DNA of 64,000 nucleotides from positions 186,001 through 250,000 of the forward strand of contig CP114126.1 in assembly GCA_029959195.1 (NCBI GenBank), in the 5' to 3' direction. The translations under genes were made by a program, and so were the position numbers. Source of the DNA: Dictyophora rubrovolvata (Eukaryota > Basidiomycota > Agaricomycetes > Phallales > Phallaceae). This document shows, piece after piece, positions 48,945 through 62,584 of the stretch. Positions within the stretch are counted from its first letter, which is position 1. Each line of letters starts with the position of its first letter. The notes beneath the pieces are model-generated. The model did not search any database. It saw only the letters and a list, made by a program, of their open reading frames with translations, and was not told the origin of the DNA.

Positions 48945-50204
48945 GCTCTTGTGTCCAATTGGTCACGCTGTCTGTTGATGTAAGTTTTAGAAGTATTAAA
49001 AGCCGACGAGACAACAGTGAATAACCTGTTTAACCTCGAGATACAGAGCAATAATTTTACTGCAACAACGTCAAGGTTTGCTTAATGTGGTTCAGAAGCA
49101 CAACGAGAAAACAGACGGGTTATGCCAAGGTTACGCCTGGGGTCTCCAATTCACAGTCAGTAAGCCAAATGACGTATAAATTTGTGAAGCAGCACGTACA
49201 ATATGGGGTGAATGGGTATTTCAAACATGTATTCAGTACAGAAACAGCTTTGAAACCGTGACGACTTCGTCTCACACTACACTGGCAGCAGTCCAGCAGT
49301 CCAGTGGCAAATGCGCGCGCCTAAGCGCATTGACGAACGAGGAAAATGACACTTTTGGTTTAAGTGTGAAAACAGCAACAACACGATATACACCCCGTTA
49401 AAATACAGATAGAGGGAAAACAACAACATAATTTCTTAAATATACACATTGAACACCCTCCGGAATTCCATGCTGGGCTGACACTTCTCAACTTCGCATC
49501 AAACCAGATCTTCAAACCAAGACGGCACATAGCAGAAACATGCTAAGGTTCTCTTATAACCTAAGGGATAGCCACCGGCTGAAAAGTTATTCATGGTCCT
49601 GTGTTGTAAATCTGTCTATTAACAGAGGGAAGAAAAATACGTACGCAGGGTTTGCGGAATGCTTCGGCACTTCTCTTACGTCCACTATGTTAGTCTTGTG
49701 TTAGTCCGCTGAAATTTAATGTTTTGCCAGAAATTATAAGCAAGTTTGAAAATGTTTCTCTAGTGAGATGACATTGCGTCTTCGCTATAATTTTAGACAT
49801 TGACCCTCCAGTCCCACCAAACAGAGAAGACATAGAATGTGAACATGGTAGTTGTCCAGCTAAGTTATATGAAACTGGGGCCGATACTGGCGGGACCGTA
49901 GTCCGGACGAAATTTGACCAGACTGCAAAACATTAAAGGCCAGTTGGCGCATATTCGCGAGATACAGATGTCATGGGAATTATGCCGTCTTCCCACAAAG
50001 GTTCACTTCTTGCAGTTACTGAAATAGTGTACCTCTGAAAGTGGACTGATCAACAAGAAAAACAAGAGAGTTCCCATTGGTTACACCGTTCAAGTAATTT
50101 ACCGATGCCATCTGGAGAGTTGTACGACCCTCTCTAGATTCAAATGCGAATTATTGGAGCTCAGTCCTACTTCTTGAACAATCGGGACAGTATTGACAGT
50201 CTAC

Positions 50205-50220
50205 TTACTTGTACAAGTAA
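50205..50220. repeat. Perfect 16-base palindrome
   Basis: The sequence ttacttgtacaagtaa is its own reverse complement and lies in the gap upstream of syntaxin 18. It could be a dimeric transcription-factor site or chance. Confidence 0.5.
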
Positions 50221-50529
50221 CCACCCGCTCTGAGTTCTTTATTCAGTAAAAACGCCATTTCAATGTCATGTGCCTTGTGTAAGCCTTCAACGCAGTAGAC
50301 TCAATTCCCAACATCTGACTGGCAGAAAAGACAGTAATCGGAAATTTACTTTGAGAGTTCTACGATTTGCCGTCGCCTAACCTAGTGATTCGATTCAGAC
50401 GGTTCCAAATATTTGCGGTGATGCTATCCTCCACGGGTATAAAACGTTCATATTTCTAAATATGTAGTACATGCGTGATGCGGTTGATCTAGGAAACAAC
50501 GTTACGCAGGACAAGCGGATGGAAATTAG

Positions 50530-50545
50530 AATAGGCGCGCCTATT
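50530..50545. repeat. Perfect 16-base palindrome with GC-rich core
   Basis: The sequence aataggcgcgcctatt equals its reverse complement and lies 176 bases upstream of the syntaxin 18 start codon. It might be a regulatory site; no known factor is assigned. Confidence 0.5.
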
Positions 50546-50720
50546 TGCGCATGCAAAAGTCAAGCAATTGTAGCGTAACGCCGAACACTGCGAACCGTGG
50601 CGGCATAATGACACTGGATATTACATAATTAGAGCTATCATTTACCTGCCGCACCGAATATTCTGTAAAGGCTGTCCTGACGCTCAACGTGAACGTTGTT
50701 CCGCTGAGCTTTTGTTTGTT

Positions 50721-51980
50721 ATGCTGGATAGAACAGTGGATTTTCGTCTTATAGTCAAAGAACATGGTTCAACACTCCCCGCGAGCCGTCCTAAGGCTAG
50801 TAAATATTCGAAGCAAACCAACACCCAGAAAGCTGAAAGCTTATTCTCCACCAAAACTTTCGTAGCCGAGGCAGTAAAGATTGTAAGCCTTCACAATGCT
50901 TTCAATCATGCATATTGATTTATTGGGGGTATTAGCTCACCCAAATAGTGGAGCTTTCAAGGACGTTAACTTGCATTCGACGTCCATATCTCGAAATTGA
51001 GACCGGCAACCTTCATATACCCTATTCATCACACACTCTCCATCTAAACGGACTATCCAAAAAATGGAATGATGTCAAGTACTTCGACGAAAAGGAACGG
51101 AACCAGATAGATGATCAATTAGGAAAGTTGATTTCAGCCCTGTCCTCCAGAATTACAGAGTTGGAGACTCTTGAAAAAAGTGAGGCATACTCTACTTTAG
51201 TTTCCACTCCTAACGCGAATACAAGAAAGAATTGATTCTGTTTCGCCGAACAAAAATCCTGTTCTTCGCTTATTACCTGCTATGTTGACTCCACACCCTG
51301 ACAACGTGGTCTCGGACTTCGTTGCGGCCCACCACATGGGAATCCTTTGGCATCTAAGTCATCGCTTAAGCCAAACAAGTCAGAGACTAAAGGAAATGCA
51401 AGAAGAACGGCTAAAACGCCAAAAAGAAAACATTAAGACTCTCGGAGCTGGTGCATCTAAAGAGGCTTTGGCTTGGCGAAATCGACCCATTGACACCGAA
51501 ATTGAGTCTGAAAACACACGATGGTCAGATATAGCGTCCAACATCGCCTCCACCATAACGAGCTCCTACCTTCCCTCTAAAACAACCCACGAAGTTGGGC
51601 AGGTCGAACCGGAAGAGTGGAGGTATGATGAAGGCGAACAAGATATCGAGTTAACACCGTCACAAGTTGCTTTGTTCGAACAGGAGAATTCGGAAATGTT
51701 GGAATCAATGCAAGATACATTGGCATCAGTACAGCAAGCCGAAGCTCGTCTTCTTGATATCAGTGCCTTACAAATGACTTTGATTGCTCATTTAACTCAC
51801 CAAACGCAAATCACAGAGCAGCTGTATAATGACGCTGTATCCACCTCTTCTATGGTGGATAAAGGAAATGTTCAATTACGCGAGGCCAAGGAGCGTGCTA
51901 AAGATAGTCGATTATTTTTACTTGTTTTTCTGTTCGGTGCCAGTTTTGCTTTGCTATTTCTTCATTTTTACCAGTCATGA
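50721..51980 (+). CDS. UFE1: Syntaxin 18/Ufe1-family ER SNARE
   Basis: ER-resident Q-SNARE for retrograde Golgi-to-ER fusion. The ATG at 50721 starts MLDRTVDFRLIVKEHG, matching the syntaxin-18 N-terminal peptide, then FVAEAVKILSRTLTCIRRPY and LEIETGNLHIPYSS. The next exons carry LNGLSKKWNDVKYFDEKERN with QIDDQLGKLISALSSRITEL and the long last exon. The last exon holds the SNARE helix (ELTPSQVALFEQENSEMLES through QITEQLYNDAVSTSSMVDKGN) and a single C-terminal membrane anchor, LFLLVFLFGASFALLFLHFY. Tail-anchored order and length fit Ufe1/STX18. It is tail to tail with RFC1 (154 bases). Confidence 0.9.
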
Positions 51981-52134
51981 TACTGCACGCATTTACATTT
52001 ACAATATAATACCACGCTCCTTTGAATATCTGAAAATATCGACGGAAGTTCATCAACAAATTCAGTCCGATTATATTTCTACACGCTGTCTGCAACATAA
52101 CCAATTCACGATTTCATTATGGCCTATATATAAA

Positions 52135-55100
52135 TTATACGGTTGTGGCAGCCTTTTTGGGTTTCGCAGCAACTTTCCCTTTGCGCCCACCCACTTTCAG
52201 TAGTTTATCGTCGCTTATTCCCGTTGGATCTTTGGGTGGCTTTTCCTCTTTCTCTTCTTCCACGAATTCATCGAGCTAAACATATACATCAATCCAAATA
52301 ATCCATGAATAATTATGAATTTCAGTCGTGCGTACTTCAAATGCCTCTTCTAGATCAGGTAACTGTTCAGCAACCAGTTTCTTAGGGGCTTTGCTCAAAT
52401 CGTCGGCTTTGTGGAAGGCGACAGGATGGTCCAAGGAGTTATACCTGGTATGATCGACAGTAAGTCTGTTATATAGTGAGAACATGGAATGTCACTTTTT
52501 TGTGAAAGACGTTTTGGTTCCTGCAGAAATATTCTTCAATACTTGCTCGTTCTTGCGGTCTCCAACCCCTAGTTCGACAATGGTCTCCCAGTCTTCTTTG
52601 CACAAATAATATGTGTCCATACATGCGATTACGTCGTCGACGGCAGACTAAAAACACTTGATGAGTTTCTCTCTCTCATCGTCAAGGAATGAGATACTCA
52701 CGGCTCCGATATCTACAAGTGGCTCCACTAATCGCAGATTCAGGGCTGGAATGTAAGACATTCGGGCTTCCGCCTTGTTACTTGAAATACGAAGTCGCAT
52801 ATGACTTTGCACATCGTTTAGCTGTCGCTGAAGCTTTGATTGTTTTGAGTTTTGTCCAAACCAGCTGTGCAGAAAATTTTGAACCGAGTTTCAAAGCATC
52901 GTGTGATTAAACATACGCTGGGAAAGATATGCCGTTAGGACCAAAGTGCGCCATTTGGCCGTACGTGAAATATGCGGGAAGAACAGTAGATTGGATAGCA
53001 TGAAACGGCATCAGGGACCAGTGCTGACCAGACCTACTCATACAAAAATTCAGTTACAGTGCTAAAAGAAGGGAAATAAACACACGAATGAATCATTGCG
53101 TCAATTAAGTCACCATCTGAGATGGCCGAGGCTGCCTTGTCAAAGAACTCCAGCCTTTTCATATCCTTTTCTGGGCCGTCATATTGCCTTACACGCGCAG
53201 GATCCGATTTCAGGTAGTTTTCCTATCTTTCTTGTCAGAATTTCATAAAGAGCTAAATAGTTTTTTAACCTGCATAAACATCGGGACAAAACTATGGTCT
53301 TGAAAATAAAGATCCGTTTTGTCATTGATAGTTTCCCGAGATGTTGCTGAAAACGAATATGGTCCGAGAATCTTGTTCATTATACCCCATGGTGTCATCA
53401 AAGTATATTTCTCATTCATCTTCGCCCTATTGAGAGATAAGTACAAGTCCTTTGAGTTGTCAATTTGTCATACAAAGCTTTGCTCTGATCAAAATCCATT
53501 GTCTTATGGGACAATCGCCATGTAGATAGCATTGTAATAACTTGTCGAATGTCTGACTGAGAGCCTTGAATAAGTTGGTCTATCACATTGGCCGGTATTC
53601 CCAAACCCTCTCTAGAAAAAAATTATGATGTTTTTGCGCGGAAAAGTTAAATAGCAGCTGACTTAAAACATATACTCAGAACGCGAGATCGGATAGCACC
53701 AGCCTCAGGCCTGGAGAAAAATTAACCAGAGTCAAATCACAAACAGTGTAGCACACTTTTTGAATGGAAGATGAAAACATGTATATGTCAAAGGTTTTAG
53801 TTTTTGAGCTTGTGCATCATTAGCAATGCATATAATTGGAATCTATACGTAGTGACGTAAGAATTAGAGATGCAAGAAGAAAATGATTGTACTTTGGTTT
53901 TCTTTATCAGCGCGTTCAATGCGCCGACTCCTCCACGATCCCCAGCAGACATCCCGTCGACCTCGTCCATTATCAACACAGACTTGTCGGAAATTGGCGT
54001 GCCAGCTACAAGTGCTTCCTAGTTCTTATTATGAAAAAAAACTTTAAGAGATCGAGAGATAATTGACAAACCTTTCCCCCAGACATCCATCCATCCAAAG
54101 AGGTATTGTTGATATTTGTTACGTTCTACAAGCACAGTTGAAATGCACAGTTGAAATGCAATATGACTACAATTATAACCAAAGCACACCTCCACAAGTT
54201 GTTTACTTCTAGCATCACTTGCGTTTAACTCGATTGGTATATAGCCCTCAAGCTTGGCGCATAGGTGCGCCGTCGTCGTCTTACCGATTCCAGGCGAACC
54301 GGTAATCAACACTGCGCGAAAAATGTTCATAGCATGCTTGCCTGGTTTCCTGAATCCAACCTTTCGAGAAGCTTGCCTGCGACTATAATGAGGGTCCGCG
54401 CGCAACAAAATGGAAGAGAAGCTTCACCATTCGTGCAGCCAGGACTGCAACTTCTCGACTTGACTCTTATTACCACATATATCTTTCATAGTTCGAGGCG
54501 CGTATTTGGTGGTCCAAAGTTGCGACATGGGAGACAGACCTGACCTAAAAAGTGCGAGTTGTTTGGGGTTTTGGAGGCTTTTGGGAGAGACATTCACGCT
54601 TTTTGTTTCTGTTCCTGCTTTGTCAACTCCCTCGCGGCCTCGCGAATTTTTGTTTCTTCTTTTCCCACCTTTTCTTTAGTTTTTTGGTCTATGAATCCCT
54701 TGCTGGATAAAGATGAGTAACGAAACCCATTAGATGATATAATAAGAAAGGTAACCTTGTGGCAATCAAATTTAGAAATTCGTCCTCGTTTAATGTAGGA
54801 AGTTTGTGCTTCTTGATGGCACTAAGTTTGGAAGGTCCAGCATCCTGACCAACCACGACGTATGAAGTTTTACTAGATGGTTGCCCAGTTACTCGTCTGA
54901 GCAAGAACGTTAATAAGCGGAAAACTTAATGAGGGACAGTGTGTACCCTCCAAAACGCTTTGCCAAGTCAATAGCCTCATCTCGTCCTAGAGATGTTAAT
55001 TCTCCAGTAAACACGAAAGTCAATCCAGCTAAACAATTAGGTTCTCCATCAGGAATTGCCTTCGTGCCAGGCTGCGAGGGACCTGCAGCCCTACGAGCAG

Positions 55101-55931
55101 CAACAGCCATGTAACTAAAAACGAATTGTTATACAAGTATTTGGTTAAATATAAGGATGAAAAATACTTTGGTTTATTCGTCGTTGGGTTCAAATTTTCA
55201 ACCTCTGTGTCCCCTTTCTTTCCTACGTTCTTGACCTCTGTTTGTTTAGAGGCATTTTGGGGAGTAGCTTTATTTCCTTTTTTTACCTCTCCATCCCGCT
55301 TTGAATGTTCATTTTCGTTGGAATTAACGGTTGGGTGAGCAGCGTCATCTGCACCAGTCTTTGACAATCTGCCAGTCCGCGAGCGTTTGACAGCGGGGGA
55401 TTTGAAGCTCGAGTCGCCACTAGTGGTCTTCCCGGCAGCTGCTTGTTTTAAGGTCTTCTTCTTGGGTGGTTCAGCTTCTGTTTCTGAGTCAGACGATAGC
55501 ACGACATTCGAGGTTTTCTTGCGTTTTTGCCCAATCTCAAGTGTTGATGGTAGGATGCTCGCATTTTCACATGCAGAAGGCCTCTTGTTATCAACAAGGG
55601 CTGAGTTTGCACCCGATCCGGAGGCACCAAGATGTTTCGAGGTTGTGGGACTATTATAATGATCAACATCTGAGAATAATGGAGTCAAGCATATGTACTT
55701 TGAATCATCGTCGCCTGTGATGAAGTTCAGAACATAAACACGCAGGAACTTTAATTGATAATACATACTAATTTCAACAACTGCATCGCTCTGGGAGGGC
55801 TTGCTTGCTGACGACTAATTTACGTAAGTAGAACAAAGTCAAAGGAAAAACACGAAATTTACCTTAGATGTTTTCGTAAAAAATCGGCGAATATCCTTGG
55901 TATTTACTGCAGCCGAAGATTTTGGAGGCAT
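52135..55931 (-). CDS. RFC1: Replication factor C subunit 1 (large subunit)
   Basis: Large ATPase subunit of the clamp loader that places PCNA on DNA. The ATG at 55931 starts MPPKSSAAVNTKDIRRFFTK, a PCNA-binding-type N-terminus. A Lys/Ser-rich linker follows, then a BRCT domain (LAGLTFVFTGELTSLGRDEA and SYVVVGQDAGPSKLSAIKK, 55060-54780). The AAA+ core has Walker A ITGSPGIGKTTTAHL (near 54320), Walker B VLIMDEVDGM (near 53970) and sensor-region SDIRQVITMLSTW (near 53550). The RFC1-specific C-terminal domain (YFTYGQMAHFGPNGISFPAW) precedes a basic tail (GGRKGKVAAKPKKAATTV). Some fifteen short introns. It diverges from STEEP1 with only 101 bases between start codons. Confidence 0.94.
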
Positions 55932-56032
55932 ACTTCAAGGTTGATGTTAATGAACACTTCGCGTCTCAACGCGTGACGTGACTTGTCACTTGCTCGCGCC
56001 CCATCTGCTTGACTAATAATCAACTAACAGTA
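55932..56032. promoter_or_regulatory. Compact divergent promoter RFC1/STEEP1
   Basis: 101 bases separate the two start codons. The segment includes acgcgtgacgtgac (about 55968-55981). It holds an ACGCGT-like element at 55968-55973, which matches the MluI cell-cycle box core known upstream of DNA replication genes in yeasts. Function here is inferred. Confidence 0.4.
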
Positions 56033-56567
56033 ATGCCGAAAGTTATATCTCGTGCAGCAATATCATCATCAACAGATGGCAAGTTATGGATGTCTTCTGT
56101 GTTTTTTTAATTGGGTTAATTATATTGATAAGCTAAACCAACACCGTCTTCCGCTGCGTCCCTGAGTACCTATTATTGTCTATGTGGAGAGTACTTGGTA
56201 AGAATCCAATGCACTCATAATAGCAAATCTGAATATTTTACATTTCTATTTTTAGCTAGTGCTAGATAGAAACTTATTCGCTCTCCCTCGACGCAAAACA
56301 GATGACGCGATTGTCATACGTTCCAAGGACACAGAGTCGGCCAAAGCACGTATCTTCAAGTTGAATGCCCGAGAGGGGGGTCCAGTTTTAATTCAAAGAG
56401 AGAATAAATACGAACGACAATGGCGTTATCTTTGTCCTCGATGTACCTTGCCAATAGCATATCAAACAACTGCCCCAACGACTAAAACGCCCTTTATTTA
56501 TATTATTCGAGGCTCACTCACGCAATACCAAGGCGAAATTCCCCCGGACGCTTTCGCTGGAGAGTAA
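56033..56567 (+). CDS. STEEP1: STEEP1 homolog (CXorf56/UPF0428 family)
   Basis: Three exons, 56033-56078, 56133-56197 and 56256-56567, give 140 residues. It starts MPKVISRAAISSSTD, the family's MPKVVSRS-type start, then has YYCLCGEYLLVLDRNLFALP, RRKTDDAIVIRSKDTESAK, ERQWRYLCPRCTLPIAYQTT and GEIPPDAFAGE. Paired Cys motifs (CLC and CPRC) may bind metal. In animals the protein promotes exit of STING from the ER; fungi lack that pathway, so its fungal role is unknown. Intron 1 fits best with a GC donor (gcaagt at 56079, 54 bases). An alternative GT donor at 56083 with acceptor at 56166 also keeps frame but gives a shorter linker. Confidence 0.85.
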
Positions 56568-56602
56568 GGATCTTGCTACGGTTAAGTAAATATGTACACC
56601 GT

Positions 56603-58554
<1,952 letters not shown>

Positions 58555-58740
58555 CTTAGGTTTATGCGAGAAGTGTTAAACGTCTAGTCAATGACTCAAT
58601 CACAACCGATTATATAAGCCTGCAATCCGAACCAAATTTTAAAAATGACAATATTTTGAGAATATTTCAATGTATATATATTATTTCGAAAAAAAAGATA
58701 TCCAACAGGAAATCAATCCATACAAGAATGAAATGTGATG

Positions 58741-61183
58741 TTATTGACTTGAACTCAATAGTGCTACTTTCTTTGAGGGAGGTGTTTCATCCTCCTCTTG
58801 TTTGATGCTGTCCGAGTCCTGAACCTTACGCTTTATACCAATCAACTGAGCGTCAGAGAATGGAGACTTCTTAATTTCATTTTTTATTACAGTCGGAATC
58901 AGCCGAGGCGGGGTACTCGGACATGGACGTATCTCTGGAGTAGTAGGGCGACTATGATCACTGACAACCTCTTGTCGAAGTCGCGAGACCAGCGATGTCG
59001 CCGTTTGCGTTTCAGCATGGCATGTTGCATGATATATCTAAAAAATTGTCAGATGTTTGTGTCCACGCATTCGTATCTGAAACATACCCTGCCCTGAACG
59101 CGGATAGCGTTCTTCCAAGCCCAATCTTCATCTTCCTCGAGAAATTCCGATTTCAAGAATTCTTTGCATATTGGGCATTGAACAGACTTGGCTTCATCGC
59201 CAGGAGGAACAATAACATAGGATTCACGAAGTTTCGCTTCCTGGGCAGCTGCTATTGTCGCATTGCTTTCCATACGTCCCTTGCCTTTTGTGTCGTTGAC
59301 GGTTTCTTGAGTCCAATCCTTATCTTCATAAGAGATGGATATATCGAAGACAAAAAAATAGCACTCACTTTCGCTCCGACGAACCAACACCTCATGTGAC
59401 CACGGCCCGTGTTCAGACTGGCTTTCTGGTTCTGTCGAAAATGCATGTCCAAGTGATCCTCCATTTGTTTTCTACCGTCTTCATCTTCAGGATAGCGAGC
59501 GGCGCACTGCCTGCACTGGAGCCTCAGGTTATCATATATGAAGGGGATAATACTCGTGCGTTTTCTACACAAACCATCACTCAGTGAATAGGCTAATTAA
59601 GTCGCAAGAACTTACTTCATAACGTCGGCAGTACTCAAGGAAATGTGTAAGCTCATAATTTCTCTCTCATAGTCCTCGGCGAGTTTTGATTCTGAAGGCT
59701 TGGCTGCGATAACAGTTGAGTCCGATGGCTGTGGCTCATTATTAACAGGAATAGAGACAATTCCGGCCTTAACTAATGAATTAAAGAGATTGGTGATGTT
59801 AGCAGATGTAGGATTGTTTTGGGCGGCTTGCGCGGGAGTCATCTGGGAAGAAACCATCGGAATGTTTAAAGAAGGGTGTGGCATATTATTAGTTTGCTGA
59901 TAGGGATATGAACCATGACTTCCATAATCTGAGCCGACAAAAGACTGTGTAACCGGTGGAATGAATGGGGCCAGGGTCGGGTATGATGCTAACGGAGGTG
60001 TTACGACGGGCTGAGGAGGATGAGATAACTCAGGATATGAAACGGGTTCTTGAGGAAGTGACATCTGACGCAATTGCTTATCTATCGCCACCAAGTCCTG
60101 CTGCTTTACATGACTTGTCTGTACAATACCGCGAAGCTAAATATGGTTAAATGAGTCTCAAAGCGAATGAAGGGTTTTAAGAAGATCCCACCTGTGTAAG
60201 GACTTCCACATGTTGGTTTAATACTGTATCGTGAGGGTTTGAATGTAATTTACGCTGTTGCTGAGCTAAAGTGACTTCTAGATCGGCAAGAACTTGCGCT
60301 TTACTAATCGTGACATTCGCCTTCGGAGGTAGTGACCGTGGCACCTTAAACGTCGTCATGAATCAACAACCTACCAGAATACTTGTAGCATACCGGTTTA
60401 GCCAAAGCGCCTCCCGATTGCCATATGGCACGTTCTATGGCTACCTGGGGCACAACGCCAAATACTTCGCGACCATGCTGACCACCATCCCTCCATGTTA
60501 GCAGCATTTCCTCCATCTTACCTCGTGTTGGAGGGTCGACTTGGTAGTAGCTTTCGAGGAAAAGGTCAGCCACTAAGGGGGCAAATGCACCTGCATACGG
60601 AATCGGGACATTCTTTGAAATAGCATCCAGAAGATACCATGCCGGCAGCTTGATGTTTGGAGGCACCTAACCAATTCACAAAAAAAAATAAGCACATAGA
60701 ACTCCTTATTAGCTTTGTAAAAGAGACAAAGAAAGTAAAGTCGTTATAGGCACTGTTCCACACGTATCCCTGCCAAAGATAGTGCAGGCTGAATAATCCT
60801 GGTACCGTCTTTGGCGATATGTACATTCAGAAGTAAATTTCATAAAGAGATTTATTTCGTTGATTGCATTCTATATCAGCCACGACGACTCCTTGTGCAA
60901 GAAAAAGGGCAAAAAAGGAAAGGATTGCACGAATGGAACTCACCCTCCGGATGTGCGCTTCGATGCACTGCACGACGAGATTCGACAGGCGATTGTAATC
61001 TTGAGCTATCATAGATAAATTCTGGATGATCGGTCTTGAATTAAAAGTGAGTGAAGCCAGCTGTGAAGCATAAAATTGACGAAAAGCATTCGGATCAAGT
61101 GCTGAGGGATGTTGCGGGTACGAAAAGCTAGGTTGGGCATAGCCAACAGAGCCGTAGTTCTCCGGATAACCATGCAATGACAT
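58741..61183 (-). CDS. PCF11: Pcf11, cleavage factor IA subunit (CTD-interacting)
   Basis: Couples Pol II termination to mRNA 3'-end cleavage. The ATG at 61183 starts MSLHGYPENYGSVGYAQPSF. The CTD-interacting domain follows: FRQFYASQLASLTFNSRPII, LSMIAQDYNRLSNLVVQCIE, LPAWYLLDAISKNVPIPYAG and KMEEMLLTWRDGGQHGREVF. A Gln/Pro-rich middle (60090-59610) leads to zinc-finger parts LQCRQCAARYPEDEDGRKQM with DHLDMHF near 59500 and SVQCPICKEFLKSEFLEEDE with IYHATCH near 59040-59160. These are the two Cys/His fingers flanking the Clp1-binding region. The C-terminus is Lys/Glu-rich (SKKVALLSSSQ). Upstream, it diverges from RPL9 across 370 bases. Confidence 0.92.
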
Positions 61184-61553
61184 CTTAAGAAAGGTGGAAC
61201 AAATTTCTACTGTCTCGCAACCACCTACGTAGTTCAATTTCTAATGGCTATGATGATGGTGGAAAAGCAAGGTGAAAAAGGCTTTGTCATCATCTGGCTC
61301 CTATTGTGTGATGGCGGGAGATTTGATTCCGAGTTCCGGCAAGTCCCGGCAAGTCCCGACACAAACCCTCACATCGTTGTCCTCAACATTCCCCAGTACA
61401 CCAACAGTACGTGTCCGTATTTTATATGACCGTCTTATCTTTAAGACGTCCATGTTTCGTCAACATGTCTTTTTTTAATGAAAGTCGTGTTTTGTCGATG
61501 GATTGAAACTGGGCTGTCTGGATGTAGACTTATAAGCTGACAAAATCTTCCAG
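61184..61553. other. Divergent intergenic region PCF11/RPL9
   Basis: 370 bases with both promoters and probably a 5' UTR intron of RPL9, because tcttccag directly precedes the RPL9 ATG. Open frames at 61244-61478 carry no family features. A 10-base tandem repeat lies at 61336-61355. Confidence 0.55.
61336..61355. repeat. Two tandem copies of a 10-base unit upstream of RPL9
   Basis: The unit ccggcaagtc occurs twice head to tail, followed by a partial third (ccgac). It sits about 200 bases upstream of the RPL9 start and could be a duplicated promoter element. Confidence 0.6.
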
Positions 61554-62403
61554 ATGCGCGACATCCGCCAAACTGAAGAACTCCACATCCCGGAAGGTGT
61601 TACGGTCAGCATCAAATCAAGAATTATTGGAGTTGAGGGTCCCCGGGGAAAACTGACAAAAAACATTCGCCACGTTAACATGGACATTCAAATTATCAAA
61701 GGCAAATCGAATATTGTTAAGCTCTCAGTTTGGCAAGGCGGCAGAAAGCATGTTGCATGCTTGAGAACAATCAAGAGCATGATTGAAAATATGATCACTG
61801 GAGTCACAAAAGTTAGTCGCATTGTCGAGGCCCGTATTTTTTATTATTAAGACACTCTCCAGGGCTTTTCTTACAAAATGCGTGCAGTTTATGCACACTT
61901 TCCCATCAATTGCATCATTCAGGATGGTGGAAACTCTGTGGAAATCCGCAACTTTTTAGGAGAAAAAGTACTTTCTTCTCTAGCACAGTCGTGACTAATG
62001 TCTCACCGTGCTTCTATTAGATCGTGCGACGCGTAGATATGTTGAATGGAGTTACTGTCAGCGAATCGAAGGCTCAAAAAGATGAGCTTATCCTGCAAGG
62101 AAATGACATTGAAAATGTCTCACAATCAGGTAAGGACTTGCATGTATATCTTTCCAAGATCTTTACCCAACGGCTTGCAAAAGCTGCATCAATCCAGGGA
62201 TCTTGTCGTGTGCGTAACAAAGACATACGGAAGGTAATTATTGATCTCAACATATTAATAATAAATACTAAGCCAAATTATCTATGATGAAAAGTTTTTG
62301 GACGGTGTAAGTAAAGAAACTCCCTGTTTTTTTTCTTGTCTTCTAATTGCTGTTTGACTTACAGGTTTACGTCTCGGAACGAGGTACCGTTCTTCAAGAG
62401 TAA
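61554..62403 (+). CDS. RPL9: 60S ribosomal protein L9 (uL6)
   Basis: Large-subunit protein near the GTPase centre. The ATG at 61554 starts [20 protein letters not shown], then [20 protein letters not shown] and [19 protein letters not shown]. The next exons read [55 protein letters not shown] and [15 protein letters not shown]. The final parts are [15 protein letters not shown] and [12 protein letters not shown], with the stop at 62403. Introns lie near 61811-61868, 61968-62020, 62132-62189, 62233-62295 and 62308-62364. Identity is certain. Confidence 0.95.
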
Positions 62404-62584
62404 AAATATTTACAGCTAGCCTTCCATACTCGATAGCTACTGGTACCATTTTTATGCAGTGTATATTGAGTCTATGATATGCTCGGGCATGCCCGTACCC
62501 CATAAGGCTATGACTTACGTAATATTTTGTTTGAATATGACAACCTTCGAGGTCAGCTTCCAAGTATTCAAATATTCAGTGGTT

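Larger units (their letters stand above)
48945..50720. other. 1.8 kb interval without a confident gene
   Basis: Largest non-annotated gap in the window. It must hold the promoters of CTK1 and syntaxin 18. On the minus strand between about 50610 and 49586 there are exon-length open blocks flanked by plausible splice sites. They read KYERFIPVEDSITANIWN, AHDIEMAFLLNKELRAGGYL, QMASVNYLNGVTNGNSLVF, WSNFVRTTVPPVSAPVSYNL and RKRSAEAFRKPCDHE plus stop. Phases between neighbouring blocks do not all agree, so I cannot assemble one gene. A decayed or frameshifted gene, or chance, are alternatives. The part 48960-49560 shows nothing coding. No tRNA, 5S or snRNA signature was found. Confidence 0.35.

Noticed and set aside
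49285-49310. Repeated CAGTC units (gcagtccagcagtccagtgg)
   Set aside because: Too short and imperfect to call a repeat family; probably chance.
49840-49950. Plus-strand block reading IECEHGSCPAKLYETGAD
   Set aside because: It overlaps a longer minus-strand open block and has no upstream or downstream exon partner. Strand cannot be decided by eye.
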